DNA of 64,000 nucleotides from Anopheles merus (taxonomy: Eukaryota > Arthropoda > Insecta > Diptera > Culicidae). Under the pieces are notes generated by a model. The model was not told the DNA's origin. It saw only the letters and a list, made by a program, of their open reading frames with translations, and made no database searches. Shown in pieces: positions 11,394-23,997 of this stretch; the first letter of the stretch is position 1, and the number at the start of each line of letters is the position of its first letter. The position numbers were made by a program, and so were the translations under genes. Location of the stretch: NCBI RefSeq assembly GCF_017562075.2, contig NC_054083.1:13122107-13186106 (forward strand), given 5' to 3'.

Positions 11394-12305
11394 ATGAACA
11401 CTAGCTCGAGATCTGTGCAAAAGATAACTTTGGTAACACCCCGCCGAGTGTTGAAAACTACCAGTGACAAGGATCGAAGGCGTATAATATCGGCCTTTGA
11501 AAAGGGTGTCTCGGCACCAGCCATCGGTAAAATTCTAAACATAAAGCAAGGAACGGTGTATGGAATCATAAAAAATTATAAGGAACGTTTGCAGATTGAT
11601 TCTAAGAAGCGTGGGGGACAAAACCCCAAATTGTTGACACCAGAAGCAATAGATAGTATACATCGCTGGGTAGACGAAAATGAGTCCGTCACGCTAAAGG
11701 TGCTGACGGAGCGAGTGTTTAAGGAACACGGTCTGCGCGTAAGCTCTACCACGGTAGCGCGGGAAGTCAGAGCGTACAAAAATCCGACAAAGATGCCAAA
11801 AATTCAGTACCGATGCGATCGATGCACCTTAAACCACCAAACCGAGGAATGTCCGTTTGATGATGAAGTAATTGAAGGCTTGAAATGTTCCACCTGCAAT
11901 GAACCACATGGTGCAAATGATTCGCAGTGCCCTACGCGCAAAGACCCGTTCGCGACGAGTTCACTCCCAAGCGAGGAAATTGAGCATGAGGAAAGTTCGA
12001 CACAATCTTCGCTGGACGCATTGTCACCGCTGAAAGCTGAACCGTCCTGGCCATCGTCCGCAACTCAAAGCCCTGCACGGGAAACTAGCATCGTGACTGC
12101 AACACCGTTAAGTTTTCAAAACGACGTTTCTCACATTATCATCGAAGAAGCGGACGCACTGTCTACTTCCACTGATGCAAATTCCCTGCACGATCCTGAA
12201 ACGCTGTTGACCATTTTCAAAGAGATGAGCGCCAAACTCAGGGCCTGTCGTACTAAGGCGGATCAAATCCAAGTACTCGGAGAGATCATTATTCGTTACG
12301 GATAG
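11394..12305 (+). CDS. Chimeric protein: DD34E-transposase DNA-binding domain fused to LINE ORF1 zinc-knuckle C-terminus
   Basis: Intact 303-residue frame; ATG at 11,394 is the first ATG after the predicted acceptor. Residues ~15-135 contain two helix-turn-helix-like segments and align with the N-terminus of the transposase at 42,201: shared motifs include TPRR, KTTSD, KKRGG/AKRGG, LLTPEA/LLPEEA and TVAREVR/TIARQIK. Two zinc knuckles follow: C141-x2-C-x3-H-x4-C and C165-x2-C-x3-H-x6-C. An acidic Ser/Thr-rich linker leads to a final ~39 residues (LHDPETLLTIFKEMSAKLRA onward) that closely match the end of ORF1 of the LINE at 22.7-23.5 kb. No catalytic DDE domain or reverse transcriptase is present. 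By inference it is a nuclear DNA-binding protein that also binds nucleic acid or self-associates through the ORF1 part. It may be a domesticated gene or the product of a chimeric non-autonomous element; the open frame favours recent or current constraint. Confidence 0.8.
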   Translation: MNTSSRSVQKITLVTPRRVLKTTSDKDRRRIISAFEKGVSAPAIGKILNIKQGTVYGIIKNYKERLQIDSKKRGGQNPKLLTPEAIDSIHRWVDENESVTLKVLTERVFKEHGLRVSSTTVAREVRAYKNPTKMPKIQYRCDRCTLNHQTEECPFDDEVIEGLKCSTCNEPHGANDSQCPTRKDPFATSSLPSEEIEHEESSTQSSLDALSPLKAEPSWPSSATQSPARETSIVTATPLSFQNDVSHIIIEEADALSTSTDANSLHDPETLLTIFKEMSAKLRACRTKADQIQVLGEIIIRYG

Positions 12306-12796
12306 GTTGAGTGATAGTGACCGGTTTGCAACGCTATGCATGGGCTATATACACTGTTGATTGCCATTGCTATCACTATTCAGTGCCAGGGCAATGAAAT
12401 ACCAACGTTAGTAAAGCGTTGGACATTAGGATCACTTGCATTAGTGAACGTTTTCAGTTGACTTCGGTTTGCCAACGGCGTCGGCATCATTGGAGAACCG
12501 AAATATTCAAAGTAAAATGGAAATCCTCGTTTCTGGTTGACGTTGCTGGAATGGATGTTAGCGATTTGCGTCTCGTCGATATTAGTGAATTGATGGGAAT
12601 ATGCGAATCACTAAGACGTTAGTAACAACTTGAACAGAAAAGTTTGCACTTCGTAGGACACTGTCAATGATGCTTGGCGGATTTAGTGTGCCAGAATTAT
12701 CGGTATCCTATATCCTATAATCCTATCACTAAAATATAAGCTGGGCTAATTATTCCCGGGGCTATCAGATCGATGGGACTCTTCGCGAATATCAGC

Positions 12797-12802
12797 AATA
12801 AA
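12797..12802 (+). terminator. AATAAA polyadenylation signal candidate
   Basis: A canonical AATAAA about 490 bases after the chimeric gene's stop codon. It is the first clear one on the plus strand and gives a plausible 3' UTR length. Confidence 0.4.
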
Positions 12803-14640
12803 ATGGAGCAAAGAACAAAGAAAAAAAGATTCGACAACAGAGAAAACAAAACATAAGCAAACCTTTTAGCATAAATCTAGAAGTTTATATAATTTTCGAC
12901 TAAACCACAGCGTATCTAGTTGATGTGTTAAACTAAGTGAGGCGACTGTACATATTAATATCTTATTCTTAGAATAATTATCGTGTCCGTGATTCTTCCC
13001 AATATATTGTAATGCAAAAAAGAAATGCAAATGCAAATAAGAGTGTTTAGTTTTTAAATAACACATGGGTTTTTCTTCTTCTAAGGGCACCTTTATCCTT
13101 TTCAAACAAAATTTCTAGCAGCTGTGTTACCAGCATTAGCTAATATTTTATCTTTATTTAACTTACTTTCAGGTATTGGGAAAGTGTTCGAATGATGCAA
13201 TTTTCGTTAGTTAATTATTCCAAAAATTCATGTAAAATTTACTCATTGTTTTCTCTCTTATTTGAATGCGGCTTATTATGAATTGTTGCTTATTATTAAC
13301 AAGAATGGGACAATCTTCAACGTGGTACACTGTTTTTGGAGTTTGTTTAAGGCTTTCAAACACAGTTTAACGTTACTCACTTATAGGCGAATTGCAATCT
13401 CGTCAACATTTATCTTATCCATATAATTTAAGTACTATGGACTAGTGGATTGGTGCGAAGTAGCAAAGCACTAAGGCAACCTGTATCGAAAAGTTTGCAC
13501 CCCGCAGGAGAATCCTTGTCTAAGTCCTTCTCTTCCCTTACATCCTTTAGTGAAGGGGAAATATTTGTTTTAAACGAAATTACTCGTTAATTTAAGAATC
13601 TGTGAGAACAAAATCTTCACAGCATCGTCTGCCGATCTGCAACATGTCGTAGTTATAAGCGACTATTTTTACATTTTGTATATTGTTGAAAAAACCCAAT
13701 ATTGTAAAATTGTTTCAGATCATTAAATTATTCCCTACGATGCTACAATAGTTGTAACAATCAGCCTATTACACTTACAGCAGAATATCTCCACATAGCG
13801 TCATGTGAAAGTTCGTTATTTTCATTACTTTCTTCCCCTCTTCGCTGATATGGCCGTTGCTGCTAGCATAGAGGTAGGCAAAAAGGGTCTGGCTTGGGTA
13901 TAGGGAACTAGAACTGCAGCCTTTACACATTACCCTCATGCGCCTTTCAACGCACTTTTACCTCGCCTAACCAGTTTGTTCCGTCCCTTTCGAGTTGGGG
14001 CTTTTCGAAACATCTGCCGTTTTTGGGATTCCGGCAGCTGCGAGAAGAAGTCCGTCAAGCGGAAGCGTTTTGTAATTTACGTTCGTTTTGGTGTGTTCAA
14101 TGGTGAATGGAAACATGGTAACTGGATGTAAAACCAAATAATGAATGTAGGGAACGAGCTATGGAGAATATAAGTGCAACCTTATGAAATAAAAAATGTG
14201 AACAAATGTGTCATGGAATTTTATGCATCGATCAATTCATTAGGCCTAAGAGCGTTAAAACAGTTGCATAGAAAATACGGCTCCCTTAGCTACATCTACA
14301 GCTATATCACATTAAAGCAAGCGTCATGAATTTACGCGCTAAAACGCGCGTTGGTTTGCAATTGATGATGCCTGACAAATGGCTGACGCAACACTCCTGA
14401 ATTATAAAAATTACTTTTAGCGGATAAACACCTAACAAGCACCTACTAGCCAAAAGATGTTTAGAAATTTTAGGATTTACCCAGAATTTCACAAAATTAT
14501 GCACCTGTCTGTAAAAGCGTATCAACGACCCCTGCATACAGCTACTTCACATTTTTCAGACAATATTGCGCATCGCAAGCGGCTTTGAAGAGACGCCTCT
14601 GACAACGAACTCATAACCTCAAACACTCGTATGAACCAGA
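12803..14640. other. AT-rich intergenic region
   Basis: No convincing gene. Two short related phrases (GAAAAGTTTGCAC followed by CGYAGGA) occur near 12,640 and 13,490, suggesting debris of a duplicated repeat. Confidence 0.4.
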
Positions 14641-14676
14641 CCAAGATAGCTCTTTTTCGCATTGAAAATGGATGGT

Positions 14677-14692
14677 GGCCCTGAAAAGGGCC
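14677..14692 (-). terminator. Histone mRNA 3' stem-loop of H4
   Basis: On the minus strand the sequence is GGCCCTTTTCAGGGCC, a six-base-pair stem with four-base loop, about 50 nt past the H4 stop. A purine-rich histone-downstream-like element (GAAAAAGAGCT) follows at about 14,648-14,658. This marks a replication-dependent, non-polyadenylated histone mRNA bound by SLBP and cleaved with U7 snRNP. Confidence 0.95.
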
Positions 14693-14742
14693 GTTTTGTG
14701 TCGATGGCGGTGCTACAGCACGTTAATCAGCCGGGAGAAAAC

Positions 14743-15078
<336 letters not shown>

Positions 15079-15129
15079 TTACGGTTAAAGAAAGAATAGA
15101 ATTTTTGTCAAATGGCAGAAAAACTGCTG

Positions 15130-15137
15130 TTTATATA
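15130..15137 (-). promoter_or_regulatory. TATA box of H4
   Basis: Minus-strand TATATAAA, 76-83 bases upstream of the H4 start codon, leaving a 5' UTR of roughly 45-55 nt, normal for a histone gene. Confidence 0.75.
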
Positions 15138-16657
15138 CTGTTCTTCTCAATCTCCCGTACAGTGTATACACACTTTGAAGTGTATGTGTGAGACGTTAGA
15201 TTTGCTCAAATTTGCTCTATTGTGGTCGACAAGGGAACTAGGTACAGCCATGACAATTCTTGGCCGCCATATTGAAAACGGTGCTGTGTACCAGGGGTAG
15301 GCAACCCACTAGCATTAGTTATGATAGCGTTGCAGTTTACATTTTCGAGCAGTTTATCGTACACTTGATAACAAAACGGTAAAGAAGTAAGGATAATGTT
15401 TTGAAATATTCGCTTTCTAATTTGCTTTTGAATGCCTGCAGTGATTCATGCAGATTTGTGCAATATCCTTCAATATTTATTTTCTTGTGGTTAATTAAAA
15501 CAAAATCGTCATACTTGTATGCCCTGTGGGAACTTCTACTTGTACTGATATTGCAGCTGAAATACACGAGACTTATGGAGCGATGATTAAAATTACGTTT
15601 TTGTTGGCTAAAATCAATCCGATTAAGGTCCTATTACATTGAGGAATTTGGAATAGAATTGGTACGTCAAAGCGTGTTTGAAAGTTTATACATCGACAAA
15701 AAAAAAGAAGCACTCTGTGGTTAAAGCATAAGTCGATGGGTTTTATGCAAGCAACACAAAAACCGGACCTAGGAATGTCTTCGCAAACAACTTATATCAC
15801 AATTATTTTTTTGTATCATATGTTGGTAGATCTCGGTCAAATTTTATAAACTTCATATTTATTCAATGAAAATATTTAAATTCTGCATTAAATTTTAGTG
15901 TTTCTTGTTGTTACAACGTGGTCTGATAATGGATTTTTTTTAATATTCTCCTCAACACGCAAAGTCATCTTTGTTTTAAACTGTCATTTATCAACAACAC
16001 GGATATACTGACAGCCAGATAAAACGTACCCAGATAAACGACGTCCCACTTCAATTGATATTTTTGAATAACCGGGAATTCGAACAAAGTCCCCTACACT
16101 GGAGTCTTAATCTTCCTTTAAACTGCACCAGTTTAAGGGAATTTAGAAAAAGTCCGTTAAAAACAACTGTGATGCGGCTTTTCGTTGCTTTCTCCTTCAA
16201 TTTGCTCGAAAATGATGTTTCCTATCTCTATAGTTGGTCATGTAGTCGTTTTATTTTTAAATAATATCGATTTTTTATATAATAATGTCACCAAAAATTA
16301 GCTTTTGTTTTTCAACAGAAACCAAAGCTAAAAATATGAAATGAGCTCGACGGCATCGTTCATCGATAGAATGCAGTCTAAGTTACAAACACACCTAATA
16401 TTAGCGCATTCAACACACTTGATCACGCACAAATCCACAATTTCAGGCGTATCGAGTACTAATCTAATAGATATGGAAACATAATTTCGAGCAAATGTCA
16501 CTTGAGACTGTATGTTTCAACCGTAATGACAGTACGCACCTGATTATGATAAAAATGTCATAGGAGGATAACTGTAGTTATCTAACAGAAGAAGCAGAAC
16601 AATATAGGGCCGAAGTAAGGATGCAAAAACCAATTTTTACAGCTGTACAATCGTGTA
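15138..16657. other. Intergenic region between H4 and the pogo-like element
   Basis: AT-rich, no supported gene. The phrase CAGGGGTAGGCAACCC near 15,290 resembles a hAT-type end, but no partner terminus was found. Confidence 0.4.
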
Positions 16658-17550
16658 CAGTCTTTCCCCAAGTTACGCGAATAATGCGTTCCGGAAACAT
16701 TCTCGTAACTCGGATTTTCGCAAAAGTCGAATATCATGCTTTTCACTTCGAATATAAAATTATTCTTCCCTTGACAATCCATGAATAAAATTGTACTAAT
16801 TTGACATCTCAACTGTCAAAAATAACCCAAATAGCCAGAATTGCTTAAGCAGCTCATTTTGGCACGCTAAAGATCGCTGCTCTAATTCGCCTTTTGCAGT
16901 AGATAAACAGCATCAAAGTTCTATGTGGGTCTTTCAAACAGCGCCTAAGCAGCTTCCTTATGCCACGATGCCAGGGATTATTTTTCTTTGTGTTTTATTT
17001 TCAAGCAAGCGTCATCGATGAAATAAACAACAAGATTTTTTTCGTTTAAACACATGTGTATATTTTTAAATCCTTTGTATTGATGAATTACACAAAATTT
17101 TACACAATTTACTGATAATTTACAATCACTTCACTCAATATTAATTCATCAATTAACGAATCTAACTTGTGCAGCAGCAACGTGATGATTGACGGCGTCA
17201 GACTTTGACACTTTGACAAGAGCCATCTCGTACCGATGTCATGCATTAAAAAGCTATAAAGTTCCACCAAGTTCAGTACCCTTTCTTAACAAGCCTTCAA
17301 GTTCCATCATGAACCCTACACATAGTGCTAATCAGCCACAAAGTTCCAAAGAGTACCATGTGCCTGTTAAAAAGCTCCATAGTTCCGCAAAGTACCGTCT
17401 ATCTCTTAATCAGCCACAAAGTACGACATCGGAACGATTTTTCGTTAAACAGCTCTAAATCAGCTATAAAGTACGAGCTGGCTATTTGGGAAATATTCGT
17501 TTAGCTCGAACTCATGGAATTCAAAAGTCGCGTAGCTCGGGGAAAGACTG
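16658..17550. mobile_element. pogo/Tigger-like TA-flanked element without transposase
   Basis: An 893-bp element flanked by TA (16,656-16,657 and 17,551-17,552). The left end is CAGTCTTTCCCCAAGTTACG and the right end is its inverted partner, closing in CGGGGAAAGACTG. Inner inverted segments (CAAATAGCCAG near 16,828; CTGGCTATTTG near 17,479) extend the symmetry. CAG-starting ends with a CG-rich, TTACGCG-type subterminus and TA target duplications are known for the pogo group. There is no transposase frame. Its interior carries a tandem repeat of about 40 bp. Confidence 0.75.
17253..17481. repeat. Degenerate ~40-bp tandem repeat inside the pogo-like element
   Basis: Five to six units of 38-42 bp. 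Each opens with GCNNNAAAGTTCC or a close variant, has a GTACC-like motif in the middle and ends in TTAA plus a few bases. Units differ by substitutions, so the array is old. Similar phrases occur in the left half of the element near 16,850-16,970. Confidence 0.6.
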
Positions 17551-17552
17551 TA

Positions 17553-18200
17553 GCAGTAAAAAGAAAGAAATGGTTTCTTATTTTACATACATCGAGCATA
17601 ATCCTACAATGTTGTGAATGCAATCATAATTGTTGAGGTAGTTTTTGAACATCTTGTCAGCCCGTCAAAAATCCTCAAGTTTGAAATTGTATTAAAAATT
17701 GTATGGTAAAATAAACTTGAAAAGCGGAAAAAAAAATCACAAATGCATTTTGGACGGAACGGACAGGAGAAAATTCTGTTATAACTCATTCGGGGAGTTG
17801 ACTTGATTGTTAGCTCAAAAACTGCTCGAATGTATATCACTAGAATTAAAATGCTATGGAACTGTGACCGTACCTTCTCTTTACCTTTCACATGATCCTA
17901 CCTCTTCGTCAGCAAGAGTAACAATTTATTCAGTGTGTTTTTCATTCCAATACAAAGTAAAACCATCACGAAATAGCAGAAATGTATAGTGATGAGTGCT
18001 TTACTGTTTAATTACTTGTTGTATTCTGTTATTCAAGTCAATTTAGCTGTTTTTGCCAACCCTCGTCTGGGAATTTGCCGCAAGTCCGCCAAAATTTTAG
18101 TTCAGTGGCATACCTCCGCGAGTTGAGAGTGTGTTGCGCTTGTAGCTCAATTTGTGTTGAAGTGTGCGCAGCTTACGTTAGTGTGTGTGTGTTGGAAAGG
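17553..18200. other. Upstream region of H3
   Basis: AT-rich sequence with no supported gene, ending in a GT-rich stretch just before the H3 TATA box. Confidence 0.4.
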
Positions 18201-18207
18201 TATAAAA
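18201..18207 (+). promoter_or_regulatory. TATA box of H3
   Basis: TATAAAA about 106 bases before the H3 ATG, predicting a 5' UTR of roughly 75 nt. An upstream in-frame extension of the H3 frame has no ATG of its own until 18,307 in a plausible context and is not coding. Confidence 0.75.
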
Positions 18208-18303
18208 AGAGCGACTTTTTCAGGCAACACACAAACAAAATTTTTCAGCGTGAAGGTGTGTAGACGTGTGTTATATCAAACGCGAAAACCGAGTTTCTCA
18301 TCA

Positions 18304-18717
<414 letters not shown>

Positions 18718-18748
18718 GCGGGCTGCGTCTGTCACCTCTTCTAAAAAC

Positions 18749-18764
18749 GGCCCTTTTCAGGGCC
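18749..18764 (+). terminator. Histone mRNA 3' stem-loop of H3
   Basis: GGCCCTTTTCAGGGCC, identical to the H4 stem-loop, 31 bases past the stop codon. A GAAAAGAAC purine-rich element follows at about 18,776. Identity of the two stem-loops supports common processing. Confidence 0.95.
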
Positions 18765-20005
18765 ACCAATTGTGTTGAAAAGAACTTATTCTATCGATTC
18801 ATCCGAATGCGTTTCCCTGGGTGGATAAGTGAGGTTATGGTGTTAAAGAAGGGGGAATTTATTGGTACGCTTGCTTTGCTTCGCCCTAAGCTAATTGCTG
18901 TGTATTCTGCGGCTTGGTGCAGGGTTTGCGCTTCGTTTTTTTCAATCGTTCAGATTTTGATTCCACACAGCAAGTCATGAATTCCAAACGAAAAAATAAT
19001 TAGGTAGCCATATTGATTGAATGATAGCGGTCAGTTAATTTTTTATTGTTTCGCATTTCATTTTTTTGGCTTCGGTGGCGTGGAGCTCATTGTCGTAATC
19101 CGCGTATTGTAAAGAGACAGCTAGAAAAGCTACCCAAGCTACTTTTTGGCGCGTTTTGTGTGCTTTCAATGTGTCATTTTCTAACAATTTAAAACTCTTC
19201 CCTAGCGTCTAGTAAGTGTGTGTATCATTCTATTGTATGCGCTTCAGTTTGGAAATTTCCATGCACCAAGCTACGATTTGCCAATATTAAAATCGATAAT
19301 ATTCTGCGAATTTGAAAAGTGCGGAACTGCCTAATGCTTGTGGCACTTAAAATACTCATTTATAGGTGTTAACTTTGTATTGCTTGCACCGAAAATGGTA
19401 GGTACGAACAAAAAGTTAAAAGCTTAATTTGTCTAAACAATATGGATGGATCAATTAGATGATTTTTTTTTATTTTTTCTCCGGCTCTAGCCCAGTGCGT
19501 TTCAATTCACAATAATTCGCCATTTTCTGATCATTCCTGTTCGAACAATTGAAGTGTGAACCTCGCGTAAGGCTCGTGCTCATCGTTCAACGACGGTTCC
19601 TTTGTGCGTGTGGCAAACAGCAGGGTGGCAGGTACGTTTCCTCGAACCAAGCGAAACAAAAGAAATAAACCGGACGCGCAACGCAGTGCTGCTTAGTTGT
19701 GTATCTTTCAACAGTGAGTGTTTCATTGATTTATACTGTACTTCGCTTTTCTGCTAACCCATTTACATTTAATTTTTTCAACTTATCTATAACTAATCTT
19801 GGTTATTTTCATGGTAAAAATTCATTTTATGATGATGAAAGTCATTTTATTAGAAAGGTTCTTAGCTTAATTAGTACATAGTAGTATTTCGTGCGAGACA
19901 CAGCGAAATTCCGCTTTACAACGCTAATGGTGAAAAAGTATGCTTTTAAGCAGTTAATTGGTTGATATCCTTGGTAATTGGGTGTTGAAATTAAAATTGA
20001 AAACG
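18765..20005. other. Intergenic region downstream of H3
   Basis: No supported coding region. A possible splice donor (GGCAG|GTACGT) near 19,630 could end a non-coding exon, but no partner exon is evident. Confidence 0.35.
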
Positions 20006-20066
20006 TTTTTTTTTTTTTACTCCTATCTATATACATAATTCAATATCACAAAGATGACAAAAGTTA

Positions 20067-22695
20067 TCACAACAACGGTGATTCAGCAGTGCTCGAGCTT
20101 CTGAGCTTTGCAAGAGCATGTGACGCTATGTCGTCAATAGGCATTGTGTTTGACATTTCGTAAACTTGTCTGGATCTCGTTCTATACTCTACATCTAATA
20201 TCATCCGCAGAACTTTGTTTAACTTGCCCTGGAGTTTTTTCCGATTTGATACAGCACAGCTAATTCAAACCGGGATACCGTAAGTTATTGTAGGTAAAAT
20301 AATGGTTTTGTAGATTGCCAGTTTGTTGACCTGATGCAATTTGGATCTCCTGTTAATAAGGGAATATAAGCTTTTAACTAATATCTGGCATTTATGGATA
20401 CAATGGTTTACGTTATCTCGAAAGTTTAACTTTTGATCAAAGATAACACCAAGGTAGGTTGCAGTACGAGACCAGTTAATAGTGCTGCCTGAAATAATGA
20501 TTCTATGTCTGCCAGAAGGGCTCAATAGTGATCTACGCATTCTGTGTGGAAAGATTATTGCCTGAGTTTTATCCTGATTGATTTTAAGTTTCCAAGCTTG
20601 TACATACTTAACGATGATGTCAACACATTTTTGAGCTCTAAAGCGTAGTTCATCAGGTTTGCGTCCCTTAACGGCTACAGCTGTGTCATCTGCAAAGAGG
20701 AAAAGTTCACACCCTTGCGGTAGCGAAGGTATGTCAGCTAGGAAGATACAGAATAGAAGTGGTCCCAGTATACTACCTTGGGGAACTCCCGCCGAGATGC
20801 TGATACTATCTGATATTGTGGATCCTAGAGCGACACGGAACGATCGATCCTGAAGGTAATTCCGAATCAACTTGATGAGAAACTTAGGTAGCCCCTTGAT
20901 TGACATCTTGTGCAGCAGGCCATCATGCCAAACGTTATCAAACGCCTTTTCAAAGTCCAGCATGACAACGGCTGTAGACTTCGATAGACCTTTATTGTTC
21001 AGGATGGTGTTATGCAGTCTCAACAGCTGATGGGTAGCAGAGTGTCCAGCGCGGAATCCAAATTGTTCAGGTGGCAAGATGTTGAGTTCAAAGACAGCAT
21101 CACGCAACCTCCAGTAAATTACCTTCTCAAATAGCTTACCCAACGCTGCAAGAAGGCTGATAGGTCTGAAGCTTGCTGGAAGTGTCGGGTCCTTCCCAGG
21201 TTTGAGAACGGGAATGATCTTAGCACACTTCCAACATGACGGGAAGTAGCTTAACTCAAAGCACTTTGAGAAGATGTTGGCGAGTAGCTGAAGTGCTCGA
21301 GAGGGCAATCGTTTCAACAGCAGATTGAGTATCGCATCGAAGCCTGGAGCTTTCATGTTGGCCAAGGTGGTCGGGGCACCTTTGACCTCATCACTCGAAA
21401 CACGAGCTTCGGGTGGTGTTGTTGGAAGCTGGTGATTAAGTTGGTGTAAGGAGGCTGCTACATCAGCTTCATGAGGACTGTTGATACTGGATCCGAGTTG
21501 ATGGGCCTGGGCGAACTGAAACGCAAGTGCAGATGATTTTTCCGGGGCTGTGATAACAACATCGTCGTTAAATTTGAGAGGAGGAACAGGTCTCGGTTTC
21601 TTCCTCAGAATCTTGGCGAGTTTCCAGAATGGATGTGCTCTCGGGTCCTATCTTTTGACCATGTTTGCGAAATTAATATTGCGAATCATTTCGACGCGAT
21701 CAGCAATAAGTCTTCCCAACATGGACGAGCGTTGTTTCAGCGCGGGATTATCAGTTCTTTGATGTTGACGCCTCAGCATGTTCCTCTCGGCGATTAGACC
21801 TTTAGTCAGTGGATCCAGGGTGAGCACAGCAGTCTTTGTTGTCACCAAAGGGACGCATTCAGCTTCAGCAGCTTTGATAGCATCTTCCAGGTTGTGAATG
21901 GCATCATCAATATGATTTACAGTGTCAATATCTGTGTGAAGTATGTGGAGATCGATTATTTGGCCGTATCTATCCCAGTTGACGAGCTTATAGTTCCGTC
22001 GAGTGGAGGGAGGTAGACGTGGAGAATTAAGCTCGATTTCCGTAATGACTGGAAAATGATCGGAGTTTAGACCGTCGGTAGCTACTGGTTTACTAATAGT
22101 TGTGTTGGTCCAAAACAAATCCAGCGTTGATGGAATGCCGTTATGAGATATAAAAGTTTGCTTGGTCAGGAAACTCAAAGGTGATGCTGCCATTTAGAAG
22201 GTGTTCTGCAAGATGGAGACCATTGGTGTTGTTACGATGATTGCCCCACATCTGGTGACGAGCATTGAAATCAGCACCGATAACAATTCAATGATTTGAC
22301 CGTGTTATTTTGCGCAGGTCCTCGTTAAAGACAGTCGCCAGATTGTTGGCTGTTGAACATTGTCTGGGACAGTAGGCAGCCAGGAGTACAAGGGGGCCAG
22401 CTGCTGATGTAAATTGCACGCCAATGGCTTCAATTATGTTAGTAGCGAAGTGTGGTAGCAGCACATGTTGTAGATTCGCTTTGTTCGCTATGGCCACACC
22501 TCCAGATCTGTGCGCAGTAACTCGATTCAGTCGATGAACAATATAACCATTAATGTGGAAACTCATCTGCGGACTAAGATGAGTCTCCACAAGTAGAACC
22601 ACATCAATATGGTGTTGACGAAGAAAGTCTTGAAGGACGATAGCTTTAGGTTTGACCGAATTAGCGTTCCAAAGCATGGTAGTGAGCTTATCCAT
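20067..22695 (-). pseudogene. ORF2 of LINE 1: endonuclease and reverse transcriptase, broken
   Basis: Starts MDKLTTMLWNANS, the usual opening of an APE-type endonuclease; ADFNARH and SDHFPVI motifs follow. Reverse transcriptase motifs are clear: LLAALGKLFEKV, QFGFRAGHSA, LDFEKAFDNVW, GVPQGSILGPLLF and the catalytic FADD (FADDTAV). One in-frame stop lies near 22,290, a frameshift near 22,195, another break between 21,648 and 21,365, and a TGA at 20,265 replacing what is usually a Trp (PVW). The same frame then continues to a natural stop at 20,067. The protein nicks DNA and primes reverse transcription from the target in active relatives; this copy cannot. Confidence 0.85.
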
Positions 22696-23997
22696 ACTGA
22701 ATGATGAGTTCACCAAGTACGGAGATTTGGTCAGCCTTAGTACGGCAATGGCGGAGCTTTGAGCTCATTTCCCGAAAGATCTTCATGAGGGTAGTGGCAT
22801 CATGAAGCTCATCGGAGGCCTCAGGCTCAGGGACCGAGGCTTGGGCGTTGGCCAGGCGCTGGGCAAGGTTATATTCGAAGCCAGCAGGAATTGGTGGCTT
22901 GAGAGTTTTACGGGGCCATGCGGTACTGCGCGGAGCAGGGGGCGGCATGCTCGAGGGGCCTGGGGGGAAAAGTTCTAAGGAGTTTAGAGCGGGCGCAGGG
23001 CTCTTACGACTCGTGGGTTGGCTCTTTTTGGTACGTTCGCTAGCCCACTTCTGTACTTCTATGTACTTAGCACGTTGTGGGCATTCTTTGTCTCTAGCAC
23101 TATGGTTGTTGCCACAGTTGATGCATTTTACTGCAGGATCTCCAACGTTGCTGGAGTTGCATTCATCAGTGAGATGCATTTGTGCGCATACTGCACAGCG
23201 AGGTTGAATGTGGCAGTTTCTTGTGCCATGGCCGAAGCCCTGGCAGCGTAGGCACTGAGTTGGGCCTTTGCGTCCTCCGCGATAGGGCTGCCATCGGATG
23301 ATGATCGAATGGAGGTCACGAATGGTCTCGAGTTTGGCCATGGAGCACGTACCACGCTTGAAATGTGCTAAGTAGAGTTGCTGATGATAGCTGATGCTCT
23401 CTTCATTGCGACGCTTGATTCGATGAACTTCTAGAACATCAAGTTTGTGTTTCACCTTCAGTTCATCAACAAGGTCGTTTGTGTCTAAGAGTGGAAGTCC
23501 ACGTATACCTTGAAAGGACGTTCTTCCTTGAGATCGTGAGTATAATAATCCGCCTGCTGATGGTCAAGAAAGTTCATGACTTTCTTTCGGTCTTCCGCTG
23601 AGCGCACGAAGTTCTATGTACTCAAACCACTCAGCTGGTACTCAACGGTTACTCCTCCGGCTTGGAGCATAGGACGGAGAACGAAGAAGGGTATTGATTT
23701 CACCACAATTGGTGGAATTCGTCCTTTGGACGTGGGGTGCCGGTTTACGGCCGAAGATGAGGAAGGAGCTGTGGAAGCAGCTGTTGAGGGGCCAGGAGCA
23801 GCACAATTTGAATCTGCTGCAGAAACTTTCTTGGATGATTTTTTCCCCCGTACTTCGATAAAACCATCATCCATGTTCTCTACATTATCATCCATGTTAG
23901 TTTCGCTGAATGACAAAGAGGTTTTATGACGACATACGTCGGGAGGTGTACGAGAGCGGCTACGGCCTCGGTCTCTTTTGCTACCACGCACGGACAT
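22688..23997 (-). pseudogene. ORF1 (gag-like) of LINE 1, frameshifted
   Basis: Begins MSVRGSKRDRGRSRSRTPP, a basic N-terminus, and passes through a Ser/Ala/Pro-rich region. After a frame break around 23,455-23,614 it enters a segment with three zinc knuckles: C-x2-C-x4-H-x4-C, C-x2-C-x3-H-x4-C and C-x2-C-x3-H-x6-C. The end is an LHDATTLMKIFREMSSKLRH-type tail closing LIIQYG. In Jockey-like elements this protein coats the RNA. The last two knuckles and the tail are the parts shared with the chimeric gene at 11,394-12,305. Confidence 0.8.

Noticed and set aside
15289..15305. CAGGGGTAGGCAACCC resembling a hAT terminus
   Set aside because: No matching inverted end or 8-bp duplication could be located.
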